NCBI GenBank assembly: GCA_013153295.1
Contig: JAADEV010000018.1
Location: 1 to 11,974, forward strand
Reading direction: 5' to 3'
DNA length: 11,974 nt
From: Aquificota bacterium
GTDB lineage: Bacteria; Aquificota; Aquificia; Aquificales; Hydrogenothermaceae
The notes under the pieces: model-generated
Told to the model about the DNA's origin: nothing
Databases searched by the model: none
The model's input: the letters and a program-made list of their open reading frames with translations, nothing else
Translations under genes and position numbers: made by a program
In this document: in pieces, positions 1 to 7,779 of the stretch
Layout: each line of letters starts with the position of its first letter
How positions within the stretch are numbered: position 1 is the first letter of the stretch

Positions 1-104
1 CCACAGGTTGGAATAAATGCTAACCTTAGCTGGTCAGCTAACGCTGTAGATGGTACTGTAAACCATACAGCCATTGCCAGTAAAACTGCCACTAAACCTC
101 TCAA
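1..104 (-). CDS. N-terminus of a secreted/periplasmic protein (partial, runs off left edge)
   Basis: Read leftward from a TTG codon at 104-102. The first 34 codons give a lysine-poor but typical signal peptide: MRG, a hydrophobic core of Leu/Val/Ala/Met/Trp, then VPSTALA followed by DQLRLAFIPTC, so signal peptidase I would cut after Ala-Leu-Ala. The start is well fixed: an in-frame TAG lies two codons upstream (110-108), and AAAGGGAGGT (120-111) is a strong ribosome binding site 7 bases before the TTG. The gene follows ccsBA on the same strand after a gap of about 55 bp and may be co-transcribed with it, which would suit an exported redox or cytochrome-related protein, but that is only inference. 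The LRLAFIPT stretch also recalls the mature start of ABC transporter substrate-binding proteins, and the Cys at residue 34 could begin a haem or metal motif. The rest is outside the window, so no function is assigned. Confidence 0.72.
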   Translation of the reverse strand, partial: MRGLVAVLLAMAVWFTVPSTALADQLRLAFIPTC

Positions 105-159
105 CGCCTAACCTCCCTTTGATATTTTAAGAATTTAATTTTCATATTTTATCATAATC

Positions 160-3100
160 TTAAATTGTATACTTAAACTTTCTGTTTCTAAACGCAAGGA
201 CTATAACAAGTCCTATTATTCCCAATGCCCAGTAAACCCACGTTGGTATCGGCACAGGGTCTCCTGCGGCGTAAGAGTGTAGCCCAGAAAGGTAGTAGTT
301 AACGCCAAAGTAAGTCATTAGAACAGAACCAAACGCCAACACAGACAGAACTGCAAACAGGTAAACAGATTTCATATACGGAACAAATCTGGTATGTAAT
401 ACAAATGTGTAAACAAGTATTGTTGTTAAAGCCCAAGTTTCCTTTGGGTCCCAGCCCCAGTATCTACCCCAGCTTTCGTTAGCCCACACACCACCTAAGA
501 AGTTTCCTACAGTAAGTAGGGAAAGCCCTATTATCATAGACATCTCGTTTATTCTGGTTGCTTCCAGTATTGATATATCTATCTGTTTTTGTCTTTCATC
601 ATTTTTATTTGGATTTCTGATAATAAAAAGTAGTAGTGTTATAAAACCAAGTAAAGCAGATAGACCTAAAAAGCCGTATCCAGCGGTTATAACAGACACG
701 TGTATTGTCAGCCAGTAGGATTTTAGAACAGGGACAATGTTTGTTATCTGTGGGTCCATCCAACTTAGATGGGCTACAAAAAGTGTAAGCCCTGCAAGTA
801 TACCTGTTGATGCAACTGCAAACGGTGATTGGCGAACAAAAACAATACCTGCAAGGACAATAGTCCAAGCAATATATATCATAGATTCGTAGCCATTACT
901 CCACGGGGCGTGTCCTGCTATATACCACCTTAAACCAAGGTTAAATGTGTGTAGTATAAAGCCAATTATTAGTATTCCCACTGTAAGTTTGGTCATAAAG
1001 TCTAACTTTAGGGAAGGCTTTACCAGTTTTGCAAATATAAGCCCAAGTAAGGTAAGCCCTGCGAAAAGGTAAACAAATATTAATCTCTCAAATAGATTTA
1101 ACCTGTTGTAAAGTATCTCAGCTTTAATTTTCATTTCAGAGGGGTAAATGTCTGCCCCGTTGACCTTTTGATACTCCCTTATAGCTTCCAAATCCCTGTT
1201 AGCCGGTTCCCAATTTCCATCTTGTATAGCCTTTTCCACAGATGTAAAGTAGTTGCTAAGTAGTTTCCTAATCTTTTTTGCCTCTTCAGGTGGGAAGTTT
1301 TCTATTGCTGCCTTAGGGCTATACCACGTATGGTTTGGGTCTCCTTTAAGTGGGAAAATTCTAAATAACTCACCTGTGTAAACCATAAACAGTATATTTA
1401 TCCTCTCATCAACCTTTAATAACTCTTTATCAAACTGGTTTCTTTCAGCTGGTCTTTTCATTCTTGCCTGTTCCACAGCAGGATACAGCTTGTAGTTTCC
1501 TGTTTCATCAAAGGCTTCAATAAACGCAAAGTATTTTCTCTCAGGTGGTATTCCCAGTATCTTTTTTATAGCTGGGTGGGAAACCTTTATTATTGGTATA
1601 ACCTGCCACTCCCGTGGCATTACTAACATTCCCAGTATTATCTGGTTATGGTTTAAGCCGAAAAATGATGTTTTCCTTGCTACCTTGTTTAAAACATCTA
1701 TTGCAAGGGTGTCTATAGGTTCAAGTCTACCATCTGAAGATTGGGTTATAAGTGTGCCAAACCTGTCTGCGTGGTCTCTATCTATCTTTTTTACCTTTTG
1801 TATAGCCTCCTTTAGTAGATGGATACTGTTTCCCTTTTCCTCTGCAAGGGACTGGCTTGATGTGAAAAGGAAGGCTACAATTAGAAATGTTTTTACCAGT
1901 TTTTCCACATTTAGTCTGGCTAACCTTCCAAATCTGGAATAGGGGTTAAACAGGTTAAGTAAAAATCCTAAAGCCATAAGTGTGTATCCTATATAAGTTG
2001 GAATTTTCCCCGGGTCGTGGTTAACAGAGAGTATTGTTCCCATTTCATCTGGGTCGTAAGAGGACTGGAAGAACTTGTATCCCCCATACTCTAATGTGTG
2101 GTTCATATAAATTCTGTATTCAAACTCCCTGTTGTTTTTTGGGTCTTTTACCACCACTTTACTTTCGTAAGATGAAGGTTGCATAGAACCGGGGTATCTC
2201 TCTACTATAAAGTCCTTTAGATAGATATAAAACGGCAGTTTTATCTCCTTGGCACCCCAGCTTAAGGTAAGGTTTATATCCTTCATCTTTATATTAACAG
2301 GTTCTCCAACGATGTTAGACCTCATTCCACCTCCAAGGAGTTTAACAGTTCTTTTCTCCCCATCATATTCCACTTCTACAACTAATGCCCCCTCGTCAGC
2401 ACCAACCTTAAGTGATGTATCTGTTTTTGGAACCACTTCTAACTTACCTTTTAATACTGCCTGCCTTACCACAAACCTAACATCTCCAACAGAGTATATA
2501 ATCCGTTCCTTTAGAGGTGTTTCTGTGTTAGGGGGAATTTTACCACCTTTCTGGGTAGTCATATCAAAAAACTCAAGTTCTTTAGTTGAAAGTATATAAA
2601 AGTTGTTATCCTTAACAAAAATGTATACATAATCTTTTTTTAACCCTTTTGGTTCTTTACCAAAGCTGAAGATAGTATCTCCTAAATCAACAGCCTCTCC
2701 GTAGGTTAGTGTCTTTGTAATAGGTGTGTTTCCCACAAGGAAAACCACATTGAGCATAGGCTTGCCGTCCTCTGCTTGGACTATAACCTTCTCAGCTTTA
2801 GGGTAGTAATCCACATACCTTACCTTTACAGTTTTACCATCTACATCAAGGGTTTCCTCAAAGTGGTTCACCTGTTTAAGTATTTGGGATAGTAAAATCT
2901 TCCTTTCCTTTTGGTATACTTTGCCGTCTTTTTCAGCTTTTATTGTAAGGAACGCATCGGCGGAAACAATGGTGTTTGATTGGGAACCTTCCCTTATATG
3001 CATCATTCCTTCATATCCAAAGTATCTGGTAAGACCTGCCCCTAAAAATACTATAAGAAAAGACAGATGGAACATTAGGGCAGGTAGTTTTTTAGGCTTC

Positions 3101-3315
3101 CACATCTTGTATTTGATTATGTTTCCTATTAGATTAATGGCTAACAGAACCCATAGAACCTCAAACCACCTTGCACCGTAGATTAAAGCCCAAGCTGTTT
3201 CACTACCAAAATCGTTTTCTATAAAAGTGGCAAAGCCTATGGATATGGCAAATATTAAAGTTAAAAAAAGCATAAACTCCATAGATGTTAAAAAGTCCCA
3301 TATCTTCTTTACCAT
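160..3315 (-). CDS. ccsBA: Fused System II cytochrome c biogenesis protein CcsBA (ResB-CcsA)
   Basis: Exports haem and attaches it to CxxCH motifs of apocytochromes c on the outer face of the inner membrane. Residues 1-460 are the ResB/CcsB half: membrane segments near 13-31, 48-66 and 79-96, a long periplasmic domain, and a fourth segment near 437-456. His83 in segment 3 is the likely transmembrane haem ligand. A hydrophobic stretch (473-490) then leads to a second periplasmic domain (about 491-742). The CcsA half (about 743-1051) has many membrane segments, GHAPWSNGYES (801-811), and the WWD haem-handling loop WANESWGRYWGWDPKE (944-959). By analogy with chloroplast CcsA, His872 and His1013 are the external haem ligands and His974 (LHTR) the second membrane ligand. 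At 1051 aa it matches the large fused form known from Campylobacterota rather than the split ccsA/ccsB pair. The ATG at 3315-3313 is preceded by AAGGGG at proper spacing. All key residues are present, so it looks functional. Confidence 0.95.
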   Translation of the reverse strand: MVKKIWDFLTSMEFMLFLTLIFAISIGFATFIENDFGSETAWALIYGARWFEVLWVLLAINLIGNIIKYKMWKPKKLPALMFHLSFLIVFLGAGLTRYFGYEGMMHIREGSQSNTIVSADAFLTIKAEKDGKVYQKERKILLSQILKQVNHFEETLDVDGKTVKVRYVDYYPKAEKVIVQAEDGKPMLNVVFLVGNTPITKTLTYGEAVDLGDTIFSFGKEPKGLKKDYVYIFVKDNNFYILSTKELEFFDMTTQKGGKIPPNTETPLKERIIYSVGDVRFVVRQAVLKGKLEVVPKTDTSLKVGADEGALVVEVEYDGEKRTVKLLGGGMRSNIVGEPVNIKMKDINLTLSWGAKEIKLPFYIYLKDFIVERYPGSMQPSSYESKVVVKDPKNNREFEYRIYMNHTLEYGGYKFFQSSYDPDEMGTILSVNHDPGKIPTYIGYTLMALGFLLNLFNPYSRFGRLARLNVEKLVKTFLIVAFLFTSSQSLAEEKGNSIHLLKEAIQKVKKIDRDHADRFGTLITQSSDGRLEPIDTLAIDVLNKVARKTSFFGLNHNQIILGMLVMPREWQVIPIIKVSHPAIKKILGIPPERKYFAFIEAFDETGNYKLYPAVEQARMKRPAERNQFDKELLKVDERINILFMVYTGELFRIFPLKGDPNHTWYSPKAAIENFPPEEAKKIRKLLSNYFTSVEKAIQDGNWEPANRDLEAIREYQKVNGADIYPSEMKIKAEILYNRLNLFERLIFVYLFAGLTLLGLIFAKLVKPSLKLDFMTKLTVGILIIGFILHTFNLGLRWYIAGHAPWSNGYESMIYIAWTIVLAGIVFVRQSPFAVASTGILAGLTLFVAHLSWMDPQITNIVPVLKSYWLTIHVSVITAGYGFLGLSALLGFITLLLFIIRNPNKNDERQKQIDISILEATRINEMSMIIGLSLLTVGNFLGGVWANESWGRYWGWDPKETWALTTILVYTFVLHTRFVPYMKSVYLFAVLSVLAFGSVLMTYFGVNYYLSGLHSYAAGDPVPIPTWVYWALGIIGLVIVLAFRNRKFKYTI

Positions 3316-3343
3316 TGTTTCCCCTTACAAAACTTTTCCGTCC

Positions 3344-3371
3344 TTTATATTATTATCCTGTTATTATGAAA
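3344..3371 (-). promoter_or_regulatory. Possible sigma70-type promoter for ccsBA
   Basis: On the minus strand, TTTCAT (3371-3366) and TATAAA (3349-3344) are separated by 16 bases and lie about 30-55 bases upstream of the ccsBA start. The -35 match is weak and the region is very AT-rich, so chance resemblance is possible. Confidence 0.3.
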
Positions 3372-3395
3372 TTAAAGTGAAATTTATGTTTATCC

Positions 3396-3425
3396 TTGAT
3401 AATACGCAGGCTTTTTTTGTATAGT
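3396..3425 (+). promoter_or_regulatory. Probable sigma70-type promoter for dapD
   Basis: TTGATA (3396-3401) and TATAGT (3420-3425) are separated by 18 bases, with the -10 ending about 32 bases before the dapD ATG. Placement and matches (5/6 for each hexamer) fit a housekeeping promoter in the divergent ccsBA/dapD intergenic region. It is predicted from sequence only. Confidence 0.55.
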
Positions 3426-3457
3426 TTTACTCTAAATTAAAACAGTTGGAGGAGAAA

Positions 3458-4273
3458 ATGGAAGAGCTTAAAAAACTTATTACAGAAGCGTGGGAAAACA
3501 GGGAATTACTAAAAGAGAAAAAATATCAGGACGCAGTTAGGGAAACAATAGATTTACTTGATAAAGGAAAAATAAGGGTAGCTGAAAAGAAAAACGGGGA
3601 CTGGGTTGTTAATGAGTGGGTAAAGCAGGCTATACTCCTATACTTCCCTATACAAGAGATGCAGGTTATAGAGCTGCCGCCTTTTGAGTATTACGATAAA
3701 ATACCTTTAAAAAGAAACTGGAAAGAGGCTGGAGTAAGGGTTGTTCCCCCTGCCACAGCAAGATACGGTTCATTTATAGAAAAAGGGGCTATACTTATGC
3801 CTTCCTATGTGAATATAGGGGCTTATGTAGGAAGTGGAACGCTGGTTGATACTTGGGCTACAGTAGGTTCCTGTGCCCAGATAGGTAAAAATGTCCACCT
3901 TTCAGGTGGGGTTGGTATAGGTGGCGTCCTTGAACCCCCTTCAGCAAAGCCTGTTATAGTAGAGGATAACTGTTTTATTGGTTCAAGGTGTATTATAGTG
4001 GAAGGGGCTGTTATAGAAGAGGAAGCTGTTTTAGGAGCAGGTGTTGTTATAACAGGGTCAACCAGAATAATAGATGTGTCTGGGGACGAACCTGTTGAAT
4101 ACAGAGGTAGAGTTCCTGCAAGAAGTGTTGTAATCCCCGGTGTTATGAATAAAAAATTCCCTGCCGGTGAATACGGTGTTCCAGTTGCTTTAATAATCGG
4201 TAAAAGGAAGGAAAGCACAGATAAAAAGGTCTCCCTTAACGAAGCCCTAAGGGAGTTTAATGTAGAAGGGTAA
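3458..4273 (+). CDS. dapD: 2,3,4,5-tetrahydropyridine-2,6-dicarboxylate N-succinyltransferase
   Basis: Transfers a succinyl group from succinyl-CoA to tetrahydrodipicolinate in the succinylase branch of diaminopimelate/lysine synthesis, in the cytoplasm; the family is trimeric. The 271-residue length is that of E. coli DapD. After a helical N-terminal domain (1-90) comes a left-handed beta-helix of hexapeptide repeats (about 95-205) with DapD signatures DTWATVGSCAQIG (131-143), NVHLSGGVGIGGVLEP (145-160) and EDNCFIGSR (169-177), then RGRVPARSVV (216-225). I chose the ATG at 3458 because GGAGGAG (3448-3454) sits just before it; an in-frame TTG at 3446 overlaps that ribosome binding site and would add four residues (MEEK). 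The gene is divergent from ccsBA, has its own promoter candidate and ends at a hairpin terminator, so it is probably monocistronic. The supply of lysine/DAP is the only evident link to the KamA-like gene downstream. Confidence 0.95.
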   Translation: MEELKKLITEAWENRELLKEKKYQDAVRETIDLLDKGKIRVAEKKNGDWVVNEWVKQAILLYFPIQEMQVIELPPFEYYDKIPLKRNWKEAGVRVVPPATARYGSFIEKGAILMPSYVNIGAYVGSGTLVDTWATVGSCAQIGKNVHLSGGVGIGGVLEPPSAKPVIVEDNCFIGSRCIIVEGAVIEEEAVLGAGVVITGSTRIIDVSGDEPVEYRGRVPARSVVIPGVMNKKFPAGEYGVPVALIIGKRKESTDKKVSLNEALREFNVEG

Positions 4274-4279
4274 AACAGT

Positions 4280-4301
4280 AGGGGCTTTTGCCCCTTTCTT
4301 T
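4280..4301 (+). terminator. Rho-independent terminator after dapD
   Basis: Six bases after the dapD stop, AGGGGC (4280-4285) and GCCCCT (4290-4295) form a 6-bp GC-rich stem around a TTTT loop, followed by the T-rich tail TTCTTTC. The tail is interrupted by C, so it may be somewhat leaky. Confidence 0.8.
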
Positions 4302-4341
4302 CATAAAATCTAAATTTTTCAAATACTTTCACTTTCCAAAT

Positions 4342-4370
4342 TTGCATACTAACCACTGTTTGGATATAAT
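4342..4370 (+). promoter_or_regulatory. Strong sigma70-type promoter for the kamA-like/guaA operon
   Basis: TTGCAT (4342-4347) and a perfect TATAAT (4365-4370) are separated by exactly 17 bases, about 60 bases before the start of the radical SAM gene and after the dapD terminator. It is the best housekeeping promoter in the window. With no terminator seen up to 8041, it could serve kamA-like, guaA, hepT and mntA. A perfect sigma28-type -10 octamer, GCCGATAA, lies just downstream at 4383-4390. Confidence 0.8.
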
Positions 4371-4430
4371 AACCTTTTCACAGCCGATAAACTGCCTATT
4401 ATTAATCTCAAAACAAGGAGGTTATTCCTG

Positions 4431-5747
4431 ATGAGATACAGAAGCTATACAGTCCACAACTTTAGGGATATACCACAGGTAAAGGAAAAACTTACCCCAC
4501 AACAGCAGTTTGATATAGAGGTCGTTGCACAGGTTTTCCCCTTTAAAACCAATAACTATGTAGTTGAGAAACTGATAAACTGGGACAACCCACTTGAAGA
4601 CCCTATATTCAGGCTAACCTTCCCACAAAAGGGTATGCTACTGGAAGAGGACTACCAAACAATAGCAGAGCTGTTAAAATCAAATGCCCCAAAAGAGGTT
4701 ATTAAACAAAAAGCAAATGAGATTAGAATGAAACTAAACCCACACCCAGCAGGGCAGAAATACAATATACCTGAGATAAACGGTGTAAAGCTACACGGGG
4801 CACAGCATAAATATAAAGAAACTATACTCTTCTTCCCAAAACAGGGACAAACCTGCCACGCCTACTGCACATTTTGTTTTAGATGGCCACAGTTTGTTGG
4901 GATAGACGAGCTTAAGTTTGCAATGAAAGAGGTTGAAGTCCTAATAGAATATATAAAAGCCCACCCGGAGATAACAGACCTACTGTTCACCGGTGGAGAC
5001 CCACTTATAATGAAAACCAAACTACTACGCCAGTATATAGAACCTATACTTGAAGCAAAAATCCCCCATCTAAAAACAATAAGAATAGGGTCTAAAGCCC
5101 TTGCGTTCTGGCCTTACAGATTTACTACCGATGATGATGCAGATGATTTAATAAAACTGTTTAAAGAGATAACAGACGCAGGATACCATCTGGCTTATAT
5201 GGCACACTTTAACCACTATCAGGAGCTTGGAACAGAAGAGGTTAAGGAAGCGGTAAAAAGAATTCTATCCACAGGGGCGGTTATAAGGACACAGTCTCCG
5301 ATACTTAGACATATAAACGACAGTGCAGAAGTATGGGCAACAATGTGGAAAAAACAAGTAGAAATGAATATGGTTCCTTACTATATGTTTATGGCAAGGG
5401 ATACAGGGGCACAGCATTACTTTGGTGTTCCGCTGGTAAGGGCTTGGGAGATATTTAGAAAGGCTTACAGTAGTGTAAGTGGAATAGCCAGAACTGTAAA
5501 GGGACCATCAATGTCTGCAACACCGGGTAAAGTAAGAATATTAGGTGTTTCTGAGGTAAACGGTGATAAAGTTATGGTTCTGGACTTTCTCCAAGGTAGA
5601 AACCCAGACTGGGTAGGAAAACCGTTCTTTGCCAAGTATGATGAAAACGCAATGTGGCTTGATGAACTGGAGCCTTACCAAGGGGATAGTTTCTTTTACG
5701 AAGAAGAGCTGGAACAGATGTTATCTTTAGACAAAGTTGGAGCATAA
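4431..5747 (+). CDS. KamA-family radical SAM, PLP-dependent aminomutase-like protein, substrate unknown
   Basis: A 438-residue relative of lysine 2,3-aminomutase, enzymes that use a [4Fe-4S] cluster, S-adenosylmethionine and PLP to move an amino group. Visible parts: the cluster motif CHAYCTFC (Cys142, Cys146, Cys149), Arg151 at the place of the carboxylate-binding Arg134 of the clostridial enzyme, the GGDPL motif (188-192), RIGSKALAFWPYR (218-230), AHFNH (258-262), QSPILRHINDS (288-298), and Lys367 in ATPGK at the place of the PLP-binding lysine. The two aspartates that grip the side-chain amine of lysine (293 and 330 in the clostridial enzyme) seem replaced by Ala322 and Ser360, with Arg323 and Asp324 nearby, so lysine is doubtful as substrate. 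The start ATG follows AAGGAGGT (4415-4422). guaA begins 20 bp after the stop, suggesting co-transcription. It is longer than EpmB (about 340 aa), and no efp gene is nearby. Confidence 0.85.
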   Translation: MRYRSYTVHNFRDIPQVKEKLTPQQQFDIEVVAQVFPFKTNNYVVEKLINWDNPLEDPIFRLTFPQKGMLLEEDYQTIAELLKSNAPKEVIKQKANEIRMKLNPHPAGQKYNIPEINGVKLHGAQHKYKETILFFPKQGQTCHAYCTFCFRWPQFVGIDELKFAMKEVEVLIEYIKAHPEITDLLFTGGDPLIMKTKLLRQYIEPILEAKIPHLKTIRIGSKALAFWPYRFTTDDDADDLIKLFKEITDAGYHLAYMAHFNHYQELGTEEVKEAVKRILSTGAVIRTQSPILRHINDSAEVWATMWKKQVEMNMVPYYMFMARDTGAQHYFGVPLVRAWEIFRKAYSSVSGIARTVKGPSMSATPGKVRILGVSEVNGDKVMVLDFLQGRNPDWVGKPFFAKYDENAMWLDELEPYQGDSFFYEEELEQMLSLDKVGA

Positions 5748-5767
5748 CAAAAAGTTAGGAGGAGCAG

Positions 5768-7306
5768 GTGGAACACAGGGGAATTATTATACTGGACTTT
5801 GGTTCACAGTATACCCAACTTATAGCCAGAAGGATAAGGGAGCTTAACATATACAGTGAAATACTACCTTACAATGCATCTGTGGAAGAGATACAGAAAC
5901 ACAACCCAAAGGGGATTATCCTATCAGGGGGACCTGCCTCTGTATACTCCCCTGACGCCCCAAAACCAGACCCAAGGGTATTTGAAATAGAATTACCTAT
6001 ACTTGGGATATGCTACGGTCTACAGCTTATAACACACCACTTTGGCGGTGAGGTTGTAAAAGCTGACAGACACGAATACGGAAGGGCAGAGCTGGAAATA
6101 TTAGACCACTCAGACCTGTTTTATAACCTACCTGACAGAATTACAGTTTGGATGTCCCACGGTGATAAAGTTGTAAAACTACCGGAGGGATTTGAGCCTA
6201 TAGCCAGAACATCTAACGCCCCTTACGCCGCAGTTAGGAACAGGGAAAAAAAGATATGGGGTGTCCAATTCCACCCTGAGGTAGCCCACACACCACAAGG
6301 TAAAGATATACTAAAGAACTTTGCAGTAAGGATAGCAGGGTGTAAACAGGACTGGACTATGGGCAACTTCCTACAGGAAAAACAGGAGGAAATAAGAAAA
6401 CAGGTAGGGGATAAAAAGGTTATATGCGCCTTATCTGGTGGAGTTGACAGTTCTGTGGCGGCAGTCCTTGTCCACAAAGCTGTAGGAGATAACCTTACCT
6501 GTATATTTGTTGATAACGGCTTACTGCGTAAAGGGGAAAGGGAAAAGGTTGAAAAAACATTTAAGGAGCATTTCCATATACCACTAATAGTAGTAGACGC
6601 AAAAGAAAAATTCCTAAAAGCCCTTAAAGGAATAACAGACCCAGAACAGAAAAGAAAGATAATAGGAAACCTCTTTATAGAAATATTTGAAGAAGAAGCT
6701 AAAAAAATACCAGATGTTGAGTATCTGGTGCAGGGGACACTTTACCCTGATGTTATAGAAAGTGTATCTGTAAAGGGACCCTCCGCTGTAATAAAGACCC
6801 ACCATAATGTAGGTGGATTACCTGAAAAGATGAACCTAAAGCTGATAGAACCACTTAGGGAGCTATTTAAAGACGAGGTTAGACAGCTTGGTAAGGAGCT
6901 TGGCTTACCAGATGAGATAGTTTACAGACAGCCATTCCCCGGTCCCGGACTGGCAATTAGAATAATAGGTGAGGTAAACGACAAAGATTTGGAGATACTT
7001 AGGGAAGCAGACGCAATAGTAGTTGAAGAGATAAAGAAAGCCGGACTTTACAACAAGCTGTGGCAGTCCTTTGCAGTTTTACTTCCAATACACACAGTAG
7101 GGGTGATGGGGGATTACAGAACATACGAAAAGGTAATAGCAGTAAGGGCTGTAAACTCTGTTGATGGAATGACAGCAGACTGGTCAAGGCTACCATACGA
7201 AGTATTAGACACAATAATGAGGAGGATAATAAACGAAGTAAAAGGGGTAAACAGAGTAGTATTTGACATCACCTCCAAACCCCCCGGCACAATAGAATGG
7301 GAGTAA
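5768..7306 (+). CDS. guaA: GMP synthase (glutamine-hydrolysing)
   Basis: Converts XMP to GMP using ATP and glutamine, the last step of guanine nucleotide synthesis, in the cytoplasm. All domains are present in the usual 512-residue length. The class I glutamine amidotransferase (about 5-190) has [17 protein letters not shown], nucleophile Cys82 in GICYG and the His169/Glu171 pair in FHPE. The ATP pyrophosphatase domain carries the P-loop SGGVDSS (223-229). The dimerisation domain contains [12 protein letters not shown] (387-398) and ends with [13 protein letters not shown]. The start is GTG, set by AGGAGGAG (5757-5764) three bases ahead. It lies 20 bp behind the KamA-like gene and 20 bp ahead of hepT, and no promoter or terminator is seen in either gap, so it is probably the middle gene of an operon. 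Nothing in it looks degenerate. Confidence 0.98.
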   Translation: MEHRGIIILDFGSQYTQLIARRIRELNIYSEILPYNASVEEIQKHNPKGIILSGGPASVYSPDAPKPDPRVFEIELPILGICYGLQLITHHFGGEVVKADRHEYGRAELEILDHSDLFYNLPDRITVWMSHGDKVVKLPEGFEPIARTSNAPYAAVRNREKKIWGVQFHPEVAHTPQGKDILKNFAVRIAGCKQDWTMGNFLQEKQEEIRKQVGDKKVICALSGGVDSSVAAVLVHKAVGDNLTCIFVDNGLLRKGEREKVEKTFKEHFHIPLIVVDAKEKFLKALKGITDPEQKRKIIGNLFIEIFEEEAKKIPDVEYLVQGTLYPDVIESVSVKGPSAVIKTHHNVGGLPEKMNLKLIEPLRELFKDEVRQLGKELGLPDEIVYRQPFPGPGLAIRIIGEVNDKDLEILREADAIVVEEIKKAGLYNKLWQSFAVLLPIHTVGVMGDYRTYEKVIAVRAVNSVDGMTADWSRLPYEVLDTIMRRIINEVKGVNRVVFDITSKPPGTIEWE

Positions 7307-7326
7307 ATAAGGAGTATTAATTTTGT

Positions 7327-7779
7327 ATGGAAGGTAGACTAAGAGCCTATCTACAAGAAGCCCAAATTCATATAGAAAGACTAAAAGATGTTTTAGAAAG
7401 AATGAAACCTATATATCCACTGGACAAAAATAAACTTGAGACCTTAACAAGCATAGAAATGGATATGTTGGATACACTTGCCTTTAGATTTTCAAAACTG
7501 CAGGATTTATTAGGTGCTAAGATTTTTAGGGAATTTTTAAATGAAACTGGTTTTATAACAGAAGGAAAAACTTTCTGGGAGATTTTAAGAGAGATAGAAA
7601 AGGAAGGAATTATTGATATTGATACCTGGAGTGATTTTAGAAAAGTTAGAAACTTTATAGCCCACGATTACCCAAATGAAATAGATGAAAAAGCTGAGGC
7701 TATAAACTATCTTATAGAAAAAACACCAATTTTAATAGAGGTAGTGGAAAGAATTGAAAATAAGATTAACCGATTTTGA
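7327..7779 (+). CDS. hepT: HepT-type HEPN toxin (predicted RNase)
   Basis: A 150-residue, all-helical protein of the HepT (DUF86-like) family, the toxin half of HEPN/MNT modules; characterised members are ribonucleases. The catalytic RX4HXY motif is intact: Arg108, His113 and Tyr115 in RNFIAHDY. The upstream stretch DMLDTLAFRFSKLQDLLG (46-63) also fits the family. In characterised pairs the motif tyrosine is AMPylated by the partner to silence the toxin, so Tyr115 is the predicted target. The start ATG lies 12 bases after GGAG (7311-7314), longer than ideal, suggesting weak initiation or coupling to guaA, whose stop is 20 bp upstream. Sampled lines are near 28% G+C against about 42% in guaA, consistent with separate acquisition. 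It overlaps mntA by 26 bp. No own promoter is evident. Confidence 0.88.
   Translation: MEGRLRAYLQEAQIHIERLKDVLERMKPIYPLDKNKLETLTSIEMDMLDTLAFRFSKLQDLLGAKIFREFLNETGFITEGKTFWEILREIEKEGIIDIDTWSDFRKVRNFIAHDYPNEIDEKAEAINYLIEKTPILIEVVERIENKINRF

Noticed and set aside
1..111. Plus-strand open frame ending in TAA, 36 codons, resembling the C-terminus of a pilin or surface protein
   Set aside because: The opposite strand of the same bases has a strong ribosome binding site, a start codon and a signal peptide. The plus frame matches no motif I know and is best read as a shadow.
126..164. Inverted repeat TTTAAGA/TCTTAAA at the end of ccsBA as a terminator
   Set aside because: Only seven A/T-rich pairs around a 25-base loop, overlapping the ccsBA stop codon; too weak to act as a terminator.
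2249..2599. Plus-strand frame of 116 codons inside ccsBA
   Set aside because: It lies fully antisense to a conserved domain of ccsBA, has no family features, and is one of several such shadows there.
3446..3457. TTG at 3446 as the start of dapD
   Set aside because: It overlaps the GGAGGAG ribosome binding site, which is properly spaced for the ATG at 3458; the four extra residues are not needed by the family.
3823..4356. Minus-strand frame of 177 codons across dapD
   Set aside because: It covers the conserved hexapeptide-repeat part of dapD on the other strand and crosses the terminator; its translation is low-complexity and unlike any protein I know.
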